Of a stretch of 64,000 bases of DNA, positions 55,549-63,595 are shown piece after piece (position 1 is the stretch's first letter; every line of letters starts with the position of its first letter). Under the pieces are notes generated by a model that was given only the letters and a program-made list of their open reading frames with translations, was not told the DNA's origin and searched no databases. A program made the translations under genes and the position numbers. Source of the DNA: Xenophilus sp. L33 (lineage in GTDB: Bacteria; Pseudomonadota; Gammaproteobacteria; Burkholderiales; Burkholderiaceae_C); NCBI RefSeq assembly GCF_009765735.1, contig NZ_LMUW01000023.1, positions 45,535 to 109,534 of the forward strand, given 5' to 3'.

Positions 55549-56121
55549 TTGGACGACCGCACCCTTCGCTTCGAGGCCACGGCCTTGCCGCACCTGCCCG
55601 CCGCCTACAACCTGGCGCGCTGGCTGCTGCGCGACGACCGCCAGGCGGAAGACGCGGTGCAGGAGGCCTACCTGCGCGCCTTCCGCTTCTACGACGACCT
55701 GCGCGGCAGCGAGGCGCGGCCCTGGCTGCTGGGCATCGTGCGCAACGCCTGCTACGACTGGATGCGCCAGAACCGGCACCTGGCCGACCAGGTGGAGTTC
55801 GACGAGCTGCGCGACAGCGACGTCGACGGCGCGGGCCTGCCGGCCGCAGCGGCATCGCTCGGCGACCCGGCGCTGCTGTTCGAGCAGCGTGACCGCGCCG
55901 GGCGGGTCAATGCGGCGATCGAGGCGCTGGCACCGCCCTTTCGCGAGGTGATCGTGCTGCGCGAACTGGAGGAGATGTCGTACGAGGACATCGCGCGCAT
56001 CGCCGGCATCCCGATCGGGACGGTGATGTCGCGCTTGTCGAGGGCCCGGGCGCAACTGCGCTCGGCGTTGAAGGCGGAGAGTCCACGGTCGGTGGAAGGA
56101 AGGCGTGATGCAAACGGCTGA
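55549..56121 (+). CDS. ECF RNA polymerase sigma factor
   Basis: A 190-residue sigma-70-family ECF factor. Region 2 (DRQAEDAVQEAYLRAFRFY; RPWLLGIVRNACYDWMRQ) and region 4 (LAPPFREVIVLRELEEMSYEDIA; PIGTVMSRLSRARAQL) are clear, with a short acidic linker. The start is a TTG at 55549, preceded by AAGGA at the right distance; no ATG or GTG precedes the conserved part. The stop overlaps the anti-sigma start, and the propeller-cupredoxin gene on the other side is a candidate target. Confidence 0.93.
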   Translation: MDDRTLRFEATALPHLPAAYNLARWLLRDDRQAEDAVQEAYLRAFRFYDDLRGSEARPWLLGIVRNACYDWMRQNRHLADQVEFDELRDSDVDGAGLPAAAASLGDPALLFEQRDRAGRVNAAIEALAPPFREVIVLRELEEMSYEDIARIAGIPIGTVMSRLSRARAQLRSALKAESPRSVEGRRDANG

Positions 56122-56827
56122 AGACGACGAACTGGGCGCGCTGGTCCGGCGCGAGGCGACGCGGCACGTGCCGCCGCCGGCGCTGGCGATGCGCATCCGC
56201 GCCGAACTGCAGGGCGCGCGGCAGGTGGTGCCGGCGGTCGCCACCGCGCAGCCGGCCGAGCCCGTCGCCGCGCCCTCCTCGCCTTCGCCGACTCGTCAAG
56301 TGCCAGGCCGTTCGAGCGGCTGGCGCTGGCTGCAGTCGATCGCGCTCTTCGGCGCCGGCGCGGCCACCGCCTGGGCGATCGCGCTCAGTCTGCTGGTGGC
56401 GCCCGCGCTCGACCCGTTGAGCGACGCGGTCGCCGACAGCCACGTGCGTTCGCTGATGGCGGCCCACCTGGCCGACGTGGCGTCCACCGACCAGCACACG
56501 GTCAAGCCCTGGTTCGCCGGCAAGCTGGACTTCTCGCCGCCGGTGATCGACCTGGCGGCCGAAGGCATTCCGCTCACCGGCGGCCGGCTCGACTACATCG
56601 ACGGCCATCCGGTGGCGGCGATGGTCTACCGGGCCGGGCCGCACATCGTCAACCTGTTCGTCTGGCCGGCGGCCGACGACAAGGCGCGCGCGCCGCGGCT
56701 GTTGAACCGGCGCGGCTACAACCTGGTCCACTGGACCGAGGGCGGCATGCAGGCCTGGGCGGTGTCGGACCTCAACGCGGCCGAGCTGGAGGCCTTCGCC
56801 GGGCAGATGAGCGAGAAGATGCGCTGA
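56108..56827 (+). CDS. Membrane anti-sigma factor
   Basis: A 239-residue single-pass membrane protein overlapping the sigma gene by 14 bp. The short N-terminal cytoplasmic part (LGALVRREATRHVPPPALAMRIRAEL) would bind the sigma factor; a Pro/Ala linker leads to a membrane helix at about 75-98 (LFGAGAATAWAIALSLLVAP), and the extracytoplasmic part (VKPWFAGKLDFSPPVIDLA; YNLVHWTEGGMQAWAVSDL) is the sensor. There is no zinc-finger HxxxCxxC motif. The pattern matches the transmembrane regulators paired with many betaproteobacterial ECF factors. Confidence 0.88.
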   Translation: MQTAEDDELGALVRREATRHVPPPALAMRIRAELQGARQVVPAVATAQPAEPVAAPSSPSPTRQVPGRSSGWRWLQSIALFGAGAATAWAIALSLLVAPALDPLSDAVADSHVRSLMAAHLADVASTDQHTVKPWFAGKLDFSPPVIDLAAEGIPLTGGRLDYIDGHPVAAMVYRAGPHIVNLFVWPAADDKARAPRLLNRRGYNLVHWTEGGMQAWAVSDLNAAELEAFAGQMSEKMR

Positions 56828-56858
56828 GCCTTCCGGGCCGGCCTTCGGTGGCGCTCAG
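56824..56858. terminator. Convergent-stop inverted repeat
   Basis: CTGAGC (56824-56829) and GCTCAG (56853-56858) pair around a 23-base loop rich in G and C, enclosing the stop codons of the anti-sigma gene and urtE. It may end transcription from both sides. Confidence 0.35.
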
Positions 56859-57547
56859 ATGGCGACCAGCTGGCGCACCCCGTTGGCTTCCATGTCCTTG
56901 CCGGCGCCGCGGGCGATGAATTCGCCGCGCTCCATGACCAGGTAGTCGTCGGCCAGTTCCTGCGCGAAGTCGTAATACTGCTCGCACAGCACGATCGCCA
57001 TGTCGCCGCGGTCGGCGAGCATGCGGATCACGCGGCCGATGTCCTTGATGATGCTCGGCTGGATGCCTTCGGTCGGCTCGTCGAGGATCAGCAGCTTCGG
57101 CTTCGGTGCCAGCGCGCGGGCGATGGCGAGCTGCTGCTGCTGGCCGCCCGAGAGGTCGCCGCCGCGCCGGTTCAGCATCTGCTTCAACACCGGGAACAGC
57201 TCGTACAGCTCCGGCGGGATCGGCGTGCTGCCCGACTTGTAGGCCAGGCCCATGCGCAGGTTCTCCTCCACCGTCAGGCGGGCGAAGATCTCGCGGCCCT
57301 GCGGCACGAAGCCCATGCCCGAGCGGGCCCGCTCGTAGGGCGTCTTCTTCTGGATCTGCTGGCCGTCGAATTCGATGCTGCCGCTCTTGATCGGGATCAG
57401 CCCCATCAGCGACTTCAGCAAGGTGGTCTTGCCCACGCCGTTGCGCCCGAGCAGCACGGTCACCTTGCCGAGATGCGCCTCGAAGCTGACGTCCCGCAGG
57501 ATGTTGGAGCCGCCGTAATACTGGTGGATGTTCTTCGCGATCAGCAT
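56855..57547 (-). CDS. urtE: Urea ABC transporter ATPase UrtE
   Basis: A 230-residue LivF-type ATPase: Walker A GRNGVGKTT (about 34-42), Q-loop in GFVPQGREIFARLTVEENL, signature LSGGQQQQLAIARALA and Walker B LLILDEPTEGIQPS. The EGIQPSIIKDI stretch is typical of UrtE rather than branched-chain amino acid transporters. Last gene of urtABCDE, it powers urea uptake together with UrtD. Confidence 0.95.
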   Translation of the reverse strand: MLIAKNIHQYYGGSNILRDVSFEAHLGKVTVLLGRNGVGKTTLLKSLMGLIPIKSGSIEFDGQQIQKKTPYERARSGMGFVPQGREIFARLTVEENLRMGLAYKSGSTPIPPELYELFPVLKQMLNRRGGDLSGGQQQQLAIARALAPKPKLLILDEPTEGIQPSIIKDIGRVIRMLADRGDMAIVLCEQYYDFAQELADDYLVMERGEFIARGAGKDMEANGVRQLVAI

Positions 57548-57565
57548 GCCCGTTCCTTCTTGTCC

Positions 57566-58444
57566 TCAGCGGCCGAGATAGACCTCGATCACCCGCTCGT
57601 CCGCCTGCACCTCGTCCAGCGTGCCCTGCGCCAGCACCGAGCCGTCGCACAGCACGGTGACGATCTCCGAGATGGTGCGGATGAAGCTCATGTCGTGCTC
57701 CACCACCATCAGCGAATGCTTGCCCTTGAGCGTGAGGAAGAGCTCGGCGGTGCGCGCCGTCTCCTCGTCGGTCATGCCGGCGACCGGCTCGTCGAGCAGC
57801 AGCAGCTTCGGGTCCTGCATGAGCAGCATGCCGATCTCCAGCCACTGCTTCTGGCCGTGGCTGAGGTTGCCGGCCAGCCGGGTCACGCTGTCTTCCAGGT
57901 TGATCGTGTGCAGGATCTCGCTCAGCCGGTCGCTCTGCTCGGAGTCGAGCTTGAAGAGCATCGACGACTTCACGCCCTTGTTGGTCTTGAGCGCCAGCTC
58001 CAGGTTCTCGAACACGCTCAGGTGCTCGAACACGGTCGGCTTCTGGAACTTGCGGCCGATGCCCAGCTGCGCGATCTCGAACTCCTTGTGGCGCAGGAGG
58101 TCGATGGTGCTGCCGAAGAACACCGTGCCCGAATCGGGCCGGGTCTTGCCGGTGATGATGTCCATCATCGTGGTCTTGCCGGCACCGTTCGGGCCGATGA
58201 TGCAGCGCAGTTCGCCGGGCGCGATGTCCAGCGACAGCTTGTTGATCGCCTTGAAGCCGTCGAAGCTCACGCTGACGTCCTCCAGGTAGAGGATGCGGCC
58301 GTGGGTGACGTCGACTTCGCCCGAGGTCGACAGGCGGCCGTAGCCCGCTTCACGCCCGCCCGACTCGGTCTGCAGCCCGTCGAAGTCATAGCCTTCGTGC
58401 AGCGCCAGGCGCTTGGCGCCTTCTTCCATCAAATCCGGTGTCAT
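57566..58444 (-). CDS. urtD: Urea ABC transporter ATPase UrtD
   Basis: A 292-residue LivG-type ATPase: Walker A GPNGAGKTT, signature LSHGQKQWLEIGMLL and Walker B LLLLDEPVAGMTDEET, all in the forms typical of UrtD (LSHGQKQWLEIGM is diagnostic). The N-terminal 45 residues (EEGAKRLALHEGYDFD onwards) are an extension before the ATPase fold. Its ATG overlaps the urtC stop, and urtE follows after 18 bp. Confidence 0.95.
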   Translation of the reverse strand: MTPDLMEEGAKRLALHEGYDFDGLQTESGGREAGYGRLSTSGEVDVTHGRILYLEDVSVSFDGFKAINKLSLDIAPGELRCIIGPNGAGKTTMMDIITGKTRPDSGTVFFGSTIDLLRHKEFEIAQLGIGRKFQKPTVFEHLSVFENLELALKTNKGVKSSMLFKLDSEQSDRLSEILHTINLEDSVTRLAGNLSHGQKQWLEIGMLLMQDPKLLLLDEPVAGMTDEETARTAELFLTLKGKHSLMVVEHDMSFIRTISEIVTVLCDGSVLAQGTLDEVQADERVIEVYLGR

Positions 58445-59658
58445 GCCCGTGCTCCTCCGGTTTCGACCGGCATCGGCGTCAGCGCCGCCGGGTCCATGCC
58501 CTGCTCGGCGCCCATCGAGCGCTGCACCTCGACCCGGGCCTCGCTCGGCGCGGCCTTGCCCTTGCCGAGCCACTTCTTCACCAGCCCGACGATGCCGTCC
58601 GGCAGGAACAGGGTGACCACGATGAACAGCGCGCCGAGGAAGTAGAGCCAGTATTCCGGATAGGCCACCGTCAGCCAGCTCTTCGCGCCGTTGACGATGA
58701 AGGCGCCCAGGATCGGCCCGATCAGCGTCGCCCGGCCGCCGACCGCGGCCCAGATCGCGAACTCGATCGAGTTGCCGGTGCTCATCTCGCTCGGGTTGAT
58801 GATGCCGACCTGCGGCACGTAGAGCGCGCCGGCGATGCCGCACATCACGGCCGAGATGACCCAGATCGTGAGCTTGTAGCCGAGCGGGCTGTAGCCGGAG
58901 AACATGACGCGGGTCTCGGCATCGCGGATCGCCTGCAGCACCCGGCCGAACTTGCTGCCGACCAGCCACTTGGAGAACAGGAAGAAGCCGAGCAAGGTGA
59001 GGCCGGTGATGACGAACAGCGTCATGCGCATCTCCTGCGTCTGCATCGGGATGCCGAGGATGCGCTTGAAGTCGGTGAAGCCGTTGTTGCCGCCGAAGCC
59101 GGTCTCGTTGCGGAAGAACAGCAGCATCGCCGCGAAGGTCATGGCCTGCGTGATGATCGAGAAGTACACGCCCTTGATGCGCGAGCGGAAGGCGAAGAAG
59201 CCGAACACGAAGCTCACCACCGCCGGCACCAGCACGATCAGGATCAGCGTCGCGACGAAGCTGCCGCTGAAGGTCCAGTGCCAGGGCAGTTCCTTCCAGT
59301 TCAGGAACACCATGAAGTCCGGCAGGTCGCTCTGGTAGCTGCCGTCGCGGCCGATCTGGCGCATCAGGTACATGCCCATGACGTAGCCGCCGAGCGTGAA
59401 GAACAGGCCGTGGCCGAGCGACAGGATGCCGGTGTAGCCCCAGATGAGGTCCATCGCCAGCGCGCAGATGGCGTAGCACATGATCTTGCCGACCAGCGCC
59501 ACCGCGTAGTCGCTCATGTGCAGCGCGCTGTCGGGCGCGGTGAACATGTTGAGCAGCGGCGCCACCGCGCAGACGGCGATCAGCGCCACGAAGAAGGCGG
59601 TCCAGCCCTTGCCGCTCAGGAGCGGCCCCTTGGCGGGCAGTTTGACGGGGGTGCTCAT
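58441..59658 (-). CDS. urtC: Urea ABC transporter permease UrtC
   Basis: A 405-residue LivM-type permease with about ten membrane helices. Motifs include DLIWGYTGILSLGHGLFFTLGGYVMGMYLM near residue 70, the FRNETGFGGNNGFTDF loop characteristic of UrtC, and AGALYVPQVGIINPSEM with a GNSIEFAIWAAVGGRATLIGP helix. The start overlaps the urtB stop and the end overlaps urtD. The charged tail after about residue 375 is dispensable-looking. Confidence 0.95.
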   Translation of the reverse strand: MSTPVKLPAKGPLLSGKGWTAFFVALIAVCAVAPLLNMFTAPDSALHMSDYAVALVGKIMCYAICALAMDLIWGYTGILSLGHGLFFTLGGYVMGMYLMRQIGRDGSYQSDLPDFMVFLNWKELPWHWTFSGSFVATLILIVLVPAVVSFVFGFFAFRSRIKGVYFSIITQAMTFAAMLLFFRNETGFGGNNGFTDFKRILGIPMQTQEMRMTLFVITGLTLLGFFLFSKWLVGSKFGRVLQAIRDAETRVMFSGYSPLGYKLTIWVISAVMCGIAGALYVPQVGIINPSEMSTGNSIEFAIWAAVGGRATLIGPILGAFIVNGAKSWLTVAYPEYWLYFLGALFIVVTLFLPDGIVGLVKKWLGKGKAAPSEARVEVQRSMGAEQGMDPAALTPMPVETGGARA

Positions 59659-61244
59659 GCTTCGGCGCTCCGGCCTTTCATCGCGAAGATGCCTTGCGGG
59701 CGCTTCTGGATGAAGATGATGATGAAGACCAGCACCGCGATCTTCGCGAGCACTGCGCCGGCCCAGCCTTCGATGAACTTGTTCAGGATGCCCAGGCCCA
59801 TCGCTGCGTAGACGGTGCCGGCGAGCTGGCCGACGCCGCCCATCACCACCACCATGAACGAGTCGACGATGTAGTTCTGGCCCAGGTCCGGGCCGACATT
59901 GCCGATCTGCGACAGCGCGCAGCCCGCCAGGCCGGCGATGCCGGAGCCGAGCGCGAAGGCGTAGGTGTCGATGCGGGCGGTATTCACGCCCATGCAGGAG
60001 GCGATCGGCCGGTTCTGCGTGACGCCGCGAACGAAGAGGCCCAGGCGCGTGCGGCCGATCAGCCAGCCCATCGCCAGCAGCACCAGCGCCGCGAAGATGA
60101 TGATGCAGATGCGGTTCCACGGCAGCTGCACGTTGCTCAGCATGGTGAGGCCGCCGCTCATCCAGCCCGGGTTCTCGACGCCGACGTTCTGGGCGCCGAA
60201 GAAGCTGCGCACCAGCTGCTGCAGCATCAGGCTGATGCCCCAGGTGGCCAGCAGCGTCTCCAGCGGCCGGCCGTACAGGAAGCGGATCACGCCGCGCTCC
60301 AGGATCGCGCCGACCAGCGCCGAAGCGATGAAGGACACCGGGATCGCCACCACCAGGTAGAGGCCGAACACCGACGCCGGCAGGTAGTGCTGGAACACGC
60401 CCTGCACCACGTAGGTGGCGTAGGCGCCGATCATCATCAGCTCGCCGTGCGCCATGTTGATCACGCCCATCAGGCCGTAGGTGATCGCCAGGCCGAGGGC
60501 CGACAGCAGCAGCACCGAGCCCAGGCTGATGCCGCTGAAGACCGCGTTGATGCGGTCGCCCCAGACCAGCGTGCTGTCGATGTTGGCGATCGATGCGACC
60601 AGCGCCGCCTTGACGTCGGGCTCGGTCTCGTCGCTCAGCCGCTGGTTGAGCAGCAGCTTGGTGTCGGGGCTGGTGTTGGCGCCGAGCCCCTTGGCCGCTT
60701 CCAGCCGCTTGGCCTTGTCGGTGCTGTTGAGCAGCGCGGCGTCGCGCACCAGTGTCAGTTGGGCCTTGATCTTCGGATTGGTCTCGGCGGCCAGTGCCTT
60801 GTCGACGATCGGCACGCGCGATTCGTCCGGATCCTTGAACAGCGCCGCGGCGGCTTCGGAGCGCACCGCGTCGTCCTTGCTGCTGAGCTTGAGCGCGGCC
60901 TGCGCGGCGTCGAGCGCGCTGCGGATCGCGTTGTTGTTGACCACGTCCTCGGCGTCGTCGGGGAGCTTCTCCTCGGCGCCGGTGACCGGGTCGTAGGCCT
61001 TGTCGTCCTTCATGACGAAGACCTTGTCCTTGGTGAACTTGACCGCGTCGTCCGACATCGCCTGGATGAAGGCCGCGGTCTTGTCGTCGGCGGTCTCGAC
61101 CGCCTTGTTGAGCGCGGCGATGCGGTCCTCGCCCTCGCCGGATGCGATCGCCCGGGCTTCGTCGGCGGTCAACGCATGCGCGTGGAGCGCCGCCAGCAAC
61201 ATCGAGGCGGTCAGAAAACGGTGCAGTGTTCGTCGCAGCATCAT
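59655..61244 (-). CDS. urtB: Urea ABC transporter permease UrtB
   Basis: A 529-residue LivH-type permease with the long N-terminal extension found in proteobacterial UrtB. A signal-like helix (LTASMLLAALHAHA) is followed by about 200 helical, Ala/Asp/Lys-rich residues outside the membrane, resembling HEAT-like repeats, then about eight helices starting at SGISLGSVLLLSALGLAITYGLMGVINMAHGELMMIGAY. The VTQNRPIASCMGVNTARIDTYAFALGSGIAG motif is typical of UrtB. A hairpin lies between urtA and urtB. An ATG three bases downstream is an alternative start. Confidence 0.95.
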   Translation of the reverse strand: MMLRRTLHRFLTASMLLAALHAHALTADEARAIASGEGEDRIAALNKAVETADDKTAAFIQAMSDDAVKFTKDKVFVMKDDKAYDPVTGAEEKLPDDAEDVVNNNAIRSALDAAQAALKLSSKDDAVRSEAAAALFKDPDESRVPIVDKALAAETNPKIKAQLTLVRDAALLNSTDKAKRLEAAKGLGANTSPDTKLLLNQRLSDETEPDVKAALVASIANIDSTLVWGDRINAVFSGISLGSVLLLSALGLAITYGLMGVINMAHGELMMIGAYATYVVQGVFQHYLPASVFGLYLVVAIPVSFIASALVGAILERGVIRFLYGRPLETLLATWGISLMLQQLVRSFFGAQNVGVENPGWMSGGLTMLSNVQLPWNRICIIIFAALVLLAMGWLIGRTRLGLFVRGVTQNRPIASCMGVNTARIDTYAFALGSGIAGLAGCALSQIGNVGPDLGQNYIVDSFMVVVMGGVGQLAGTVYAAMGLGILNKFIEGWAGAVLAKIAVLVFIIIFIQKRPQGIFAMKGRSAEA

Positions 61245-61281
61245 GGCCCTGGTGAACGCAAAAGTTGTGCCGGAAACGGCA

Positions 61282-61341
61282 GCGGCGGCCTTTCTCACCG
61301 CCGCCGCCTCTCTCGCTGTTCCTCTTCCGGCGGAAGAGGAA
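61282..61341 (-). terminator. Tandem hairpins between urtA and urtB
   Basis: A perfect 10-bp stem, TTCCTCTTCC/GGAAGAGGAA (61319-61328 with 61332-61341), with a 3-base loop begins 9 bases after the urtA stop. A second stem, GCGGCGG/CCGCCGC (61282-61288 with 61301-61307), follows. No T run is present, so partial termination or mRNA-end protection, giving more binding protein than permease, is the likely role. Confidence 0.6.
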
Positions 61342-61350
61342 GCAGTCGCC

Positions 61351-62622
61351 TTACGTCGCCGACTTGCCGGCCGGGTGGTCAGGCTTCTTGTCGTTGCCTT
61401 CGATGTACGGGCTCCACGGCTTGGCGCGGACCGGACCCGGCGTCTTCCACACCACGTTGAACTGGCCGTCGGCGCGGATCTCGCCGATGAACACGCTCTT
61501 GTGCAGGTGGTGGTTGGTCTCGTCCATCTTCGAGACGATGCCCGACGGTGCGTTGAAGGTCTGGCCGGCCATCGCGGCGATGACCTTGTCGGTGTCGGTG
61601 GATCCGGCCTTCTCGACCGCCTGCTTCCACATGTGCACGCCGATCCAGGTGGCTTCCATCGGATCGTTGGTGAGCGGCTTGTCCATCTGCAGCGGAATCT
61701 TGTGCGCCTTGGCGTACTCGCTCCACTGCTTGATGAAGGCGGCGTTGGTCGGGTTCTTCAGGCTCATGAAGTAGTTCCATGCGGCCAGGTTGCCCACCAG
61801 CGGCTTGGTGTCGACGCCGCGCAGTTCTTCCTCGCCCACCGAGAAGGCGACGACCGGCACGTCCTTGGCCTTCAGGCCGGCGTTGCCCAGTTCCTTGTAG
61901 AAGGGCACGTTGGAGTCGCCGTTGATGGTCGACACGACAGCGGTCTTGCCGCCTTCGGAGAACTTCTTGATGTCGGCGACGATGGTCTGGTAGTCGCTGT
62001 GGCCGAAGGGCGTGTACTTCTCGTCGATGTCCGCATCCTTCACGCCCTTGGTCTTCAGGTAGGCGCGCAGGATCTTGTTGGTGGTGCGCGGATAGACGTA
62101 GTCGGTGCCGAGCAGCACCCAGCGCTTGGCGCCGCCGCCTTCCTTGCTCATCAGGTAGTCGACCGCCGGGATGGCCTGCTGGTTGGGCGCGGCACCGGTG
62201 TAGAACACGTTCTTGCTGAGCTCTTCACCTTCGTACTGCACCGGGTAGAACAGGAGGCCGTTCATTTCCTCCAGCACCGGCAGCACCGACTTGCGCGACA
62301 CCGAGGTCCAGCAGCCGAAGATCACGGCGACCTTGTCCTGGCCCAGCAGCTGCTTGGTCTTCTCGGCGAAGAGCGGCCAGTTGGAGGCCGGGTCGACCAC
62401 CACCGGCTCGAGCTGCTTGCCCAGCACGCCGCCCTTGCTGTTGATGTCGTCCACCGCCATCAGGACCGTGTCCTTCAGCGAGGTTTCCGAGATCGCCATC
62501 GTGCCCGACAGCGAGTGCAGCACGCCGATCTTGATGGTGTCCGCGGCGAAGGCGGGAATGGCCGACAGGCTGGCGACAGCCACGGCGGCGGTGAGCGCCT
62601 TGAGTGTGAAACGACGTTGCAT
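61351..62622 (-). CDS. urtA: Urea ABC transporter substrate-binding protein UrtA
   Basis: A 423-residue periplasmic binding protein with a signal peptide (LTAAVAVASLSAIPAFA, cleavage near residue 27) and the Peripla_BP_5/UrtA pattern: IKIGVLHSLSGTMAISETSLKD, GCWTSVSRKSVLPV, LLFYPVQYEGEE and the C-terminal HHLHKSVFIGEIRADGQF with PKPW-like RAKPWSPY. It captures urea and delivers it to UrtBC. First gene of the urt operon, with repeated GGTGGCGTA elements upstream. Confidence 0.97.
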   Translation of the reverse strand: MQRRFTLKALTAAVAVASLSAIPAFAADTIKIGVLHSLSGTMAISETSLKDTVLMAVDDINSKGGVLGKQLEPVVVDPASNWPLFAEKTKQLLGQDKVAVIFGCWTSVSRKSVLPVLEEMNGLLFYPVQYEGEELSKNVFYTGAAPNQQAIPAVDYLMSKEGGGAKRWVLLGTDYVYPRTTNKILRAYLKTKGVKDADIDEKYTPFGHSDYQTIVADIKKFSEGGKTAVVSTINGDSNVPFYKELGNAGLKAKDVPVVAFSVGEEELRGVDTKPLVGNLAAWNYFMSLKNPTNAAFIKQWSEYAKAHKIPLQMDKPLTNDPMEATWIGVHMWKQAVEKAGSTDTDKVIAAMAGQTFNAPSGIVSKMDETNHHLHKSVFIGEIRADGQFNVVWKTPGPVRAKPWSPYIEGNDKKPDHPAGKSAT

Positions 62623-62689
62623 GGTGATGACCTTCTCCTGGTTTGTTGAACGATGGAGAGAGTCTGCGCAAAGGGCCGCGGAGCGGAAA

Positions 62690-62717
62690 TACGCCCGGTG
62701 GCGTACAGGGTGGCGTA
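62690..62717. promoter_or_regulatory. Repeated GGTGGCGTA elements upstream of urtA
   Basis: GGTGGCGTA occurs at 62697-62705 and 62709-62717, 12 bp apart, and TACGCC (62690-62695) pairs with GGCGTA (62700-62705). The cluster is 68 bp upstream of the urtA start and probably binds a nitrogen-status or purine regulator; I could not match it to a known consensus. Confidence 0.4.
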
Positions 62718-62724
62718 TGCAGGG

Positions 62725-63576
62725 TCAGCCGAAGAACGCCCGCGCGTAATTGATCGGCGCATGGTCCGCCAGCTCGCGCAGCAGCACGCTGCCGGGCTTC
62801 CAGGCGTGCTCGGTGGCGTAGCGGCGGCGGCCCTCGATGCGGTCGGCCTCGATCTCCGACGGCGCCGGATCGTCCACGCAGAGGCCGTCGATGCAGCTGA
62901 TGTAGGTCAGCACACCGGCGTGTGCGTAGAAGGACAGCGCCGGCGGCAGCTGCGTCACCACGTCGCAGCCGTCGACCAGCCGGATCACGTGCACCTCGGC
63001 CAGCGCCGCGACGAATTCGGCGTCGCCCACGCGCGGCGATCCGAGCGTGACCAGCAGGGCCGGCGGGAACACGGTCGCGGCCAGGGTCGCCAGCGCGGCG
63101 CCCAGGCTGTGACCCGCCAGGATCAGCCGGCTGTGCTGGCACGCCGGGCCAGCCAGCCAGTCGCCGATCTGCGGCAGCACCGAGCGCGCCGCCGCGCCGA
63201 AGCCGGCATGGACCCGGCCGCCGCTTTCGGTCCAGGCCGTCTGCTGGGCCTGCAGGTTGGTGGCGAGGTGGCGGATCTCGTCCGGCTGGGTGCCGCGGAA
63301 GGCCACCAGCGCGCTGCCGTCTAAAGCGTTCAGGGTGCCGAAGGCGAAGGTGGCGGCATCGCGGAACAACACCGGCGGGCCGAAGCCGGCGCGGCCGAGC
63401 GCGTCGGTCAGCCGATCGCTCTCGGCCTGGCCGTCCTCGGCGCGGTAGTAGGCCAGCCGCGCCGCCTCGATCGCCCATTGCGTCGGCGAATAGCTCTGCC
63501 GGGCCTCGAACAGCGTCTCGTGCCGCTCGGGCGAATAGAGCGCGACACGGCTGGCGTCGTAGGCGATCGGGGCCAT
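62725..63576 (-). CDS. Lipase, class 3 family
   Basis: A 283-residue alpha/beta hydrolase of the lipase class 3 type. The nucleophile elbow is LILAGHSLGAALATL (Ser157), the Asp is probably in VIRLVDGCDVVTQLP, and the C-terminal His is likely in ELADHAPINYA. The N-terminal part (LVAFRGTQPDEIRHLATNL) holds the family's oxyanion region. No signal peptide is seen, so it is predicted cytosolic. It is on the same strand as, and upstream of, urtA but separated by 102 bp with its own control region, so it is probably not part of the urea operon. Confidence 0.85.
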   Translation of the reverse strand: MAPIAYDASRVALYSPERHETLFEARQSYSPTQWAIEAARLAYYRAEDGQAESDRLTDALGRAGFGPPVLFRDAATFAFGTLNALDGSALVAFRGTQPDEIRHLATNLQAQQTAWTESGGRVHAGFGAAARSVLPQIGDWLAGPACQHSRLILAGHSLGAALATLAATVFPPALLVTLGSPRVGDAEFVAALAEVHVIRLVDGCDVVTQLPPALSFYAHAGVLTYISCIDGLCVDDPAPSEIEADRIEGRRRYATEHAWKPGSVLLRELADHAPINYARAFFG

Positions 63577-63595
63577 CGCGAAGTCCGCCCGTGCG

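Noticed and set aside
62623..62724. Sigma-54 promoter for urtA
   Set aside because: I looked for a GG-N10-GC element on the minus strand and found no match with correct spacing.
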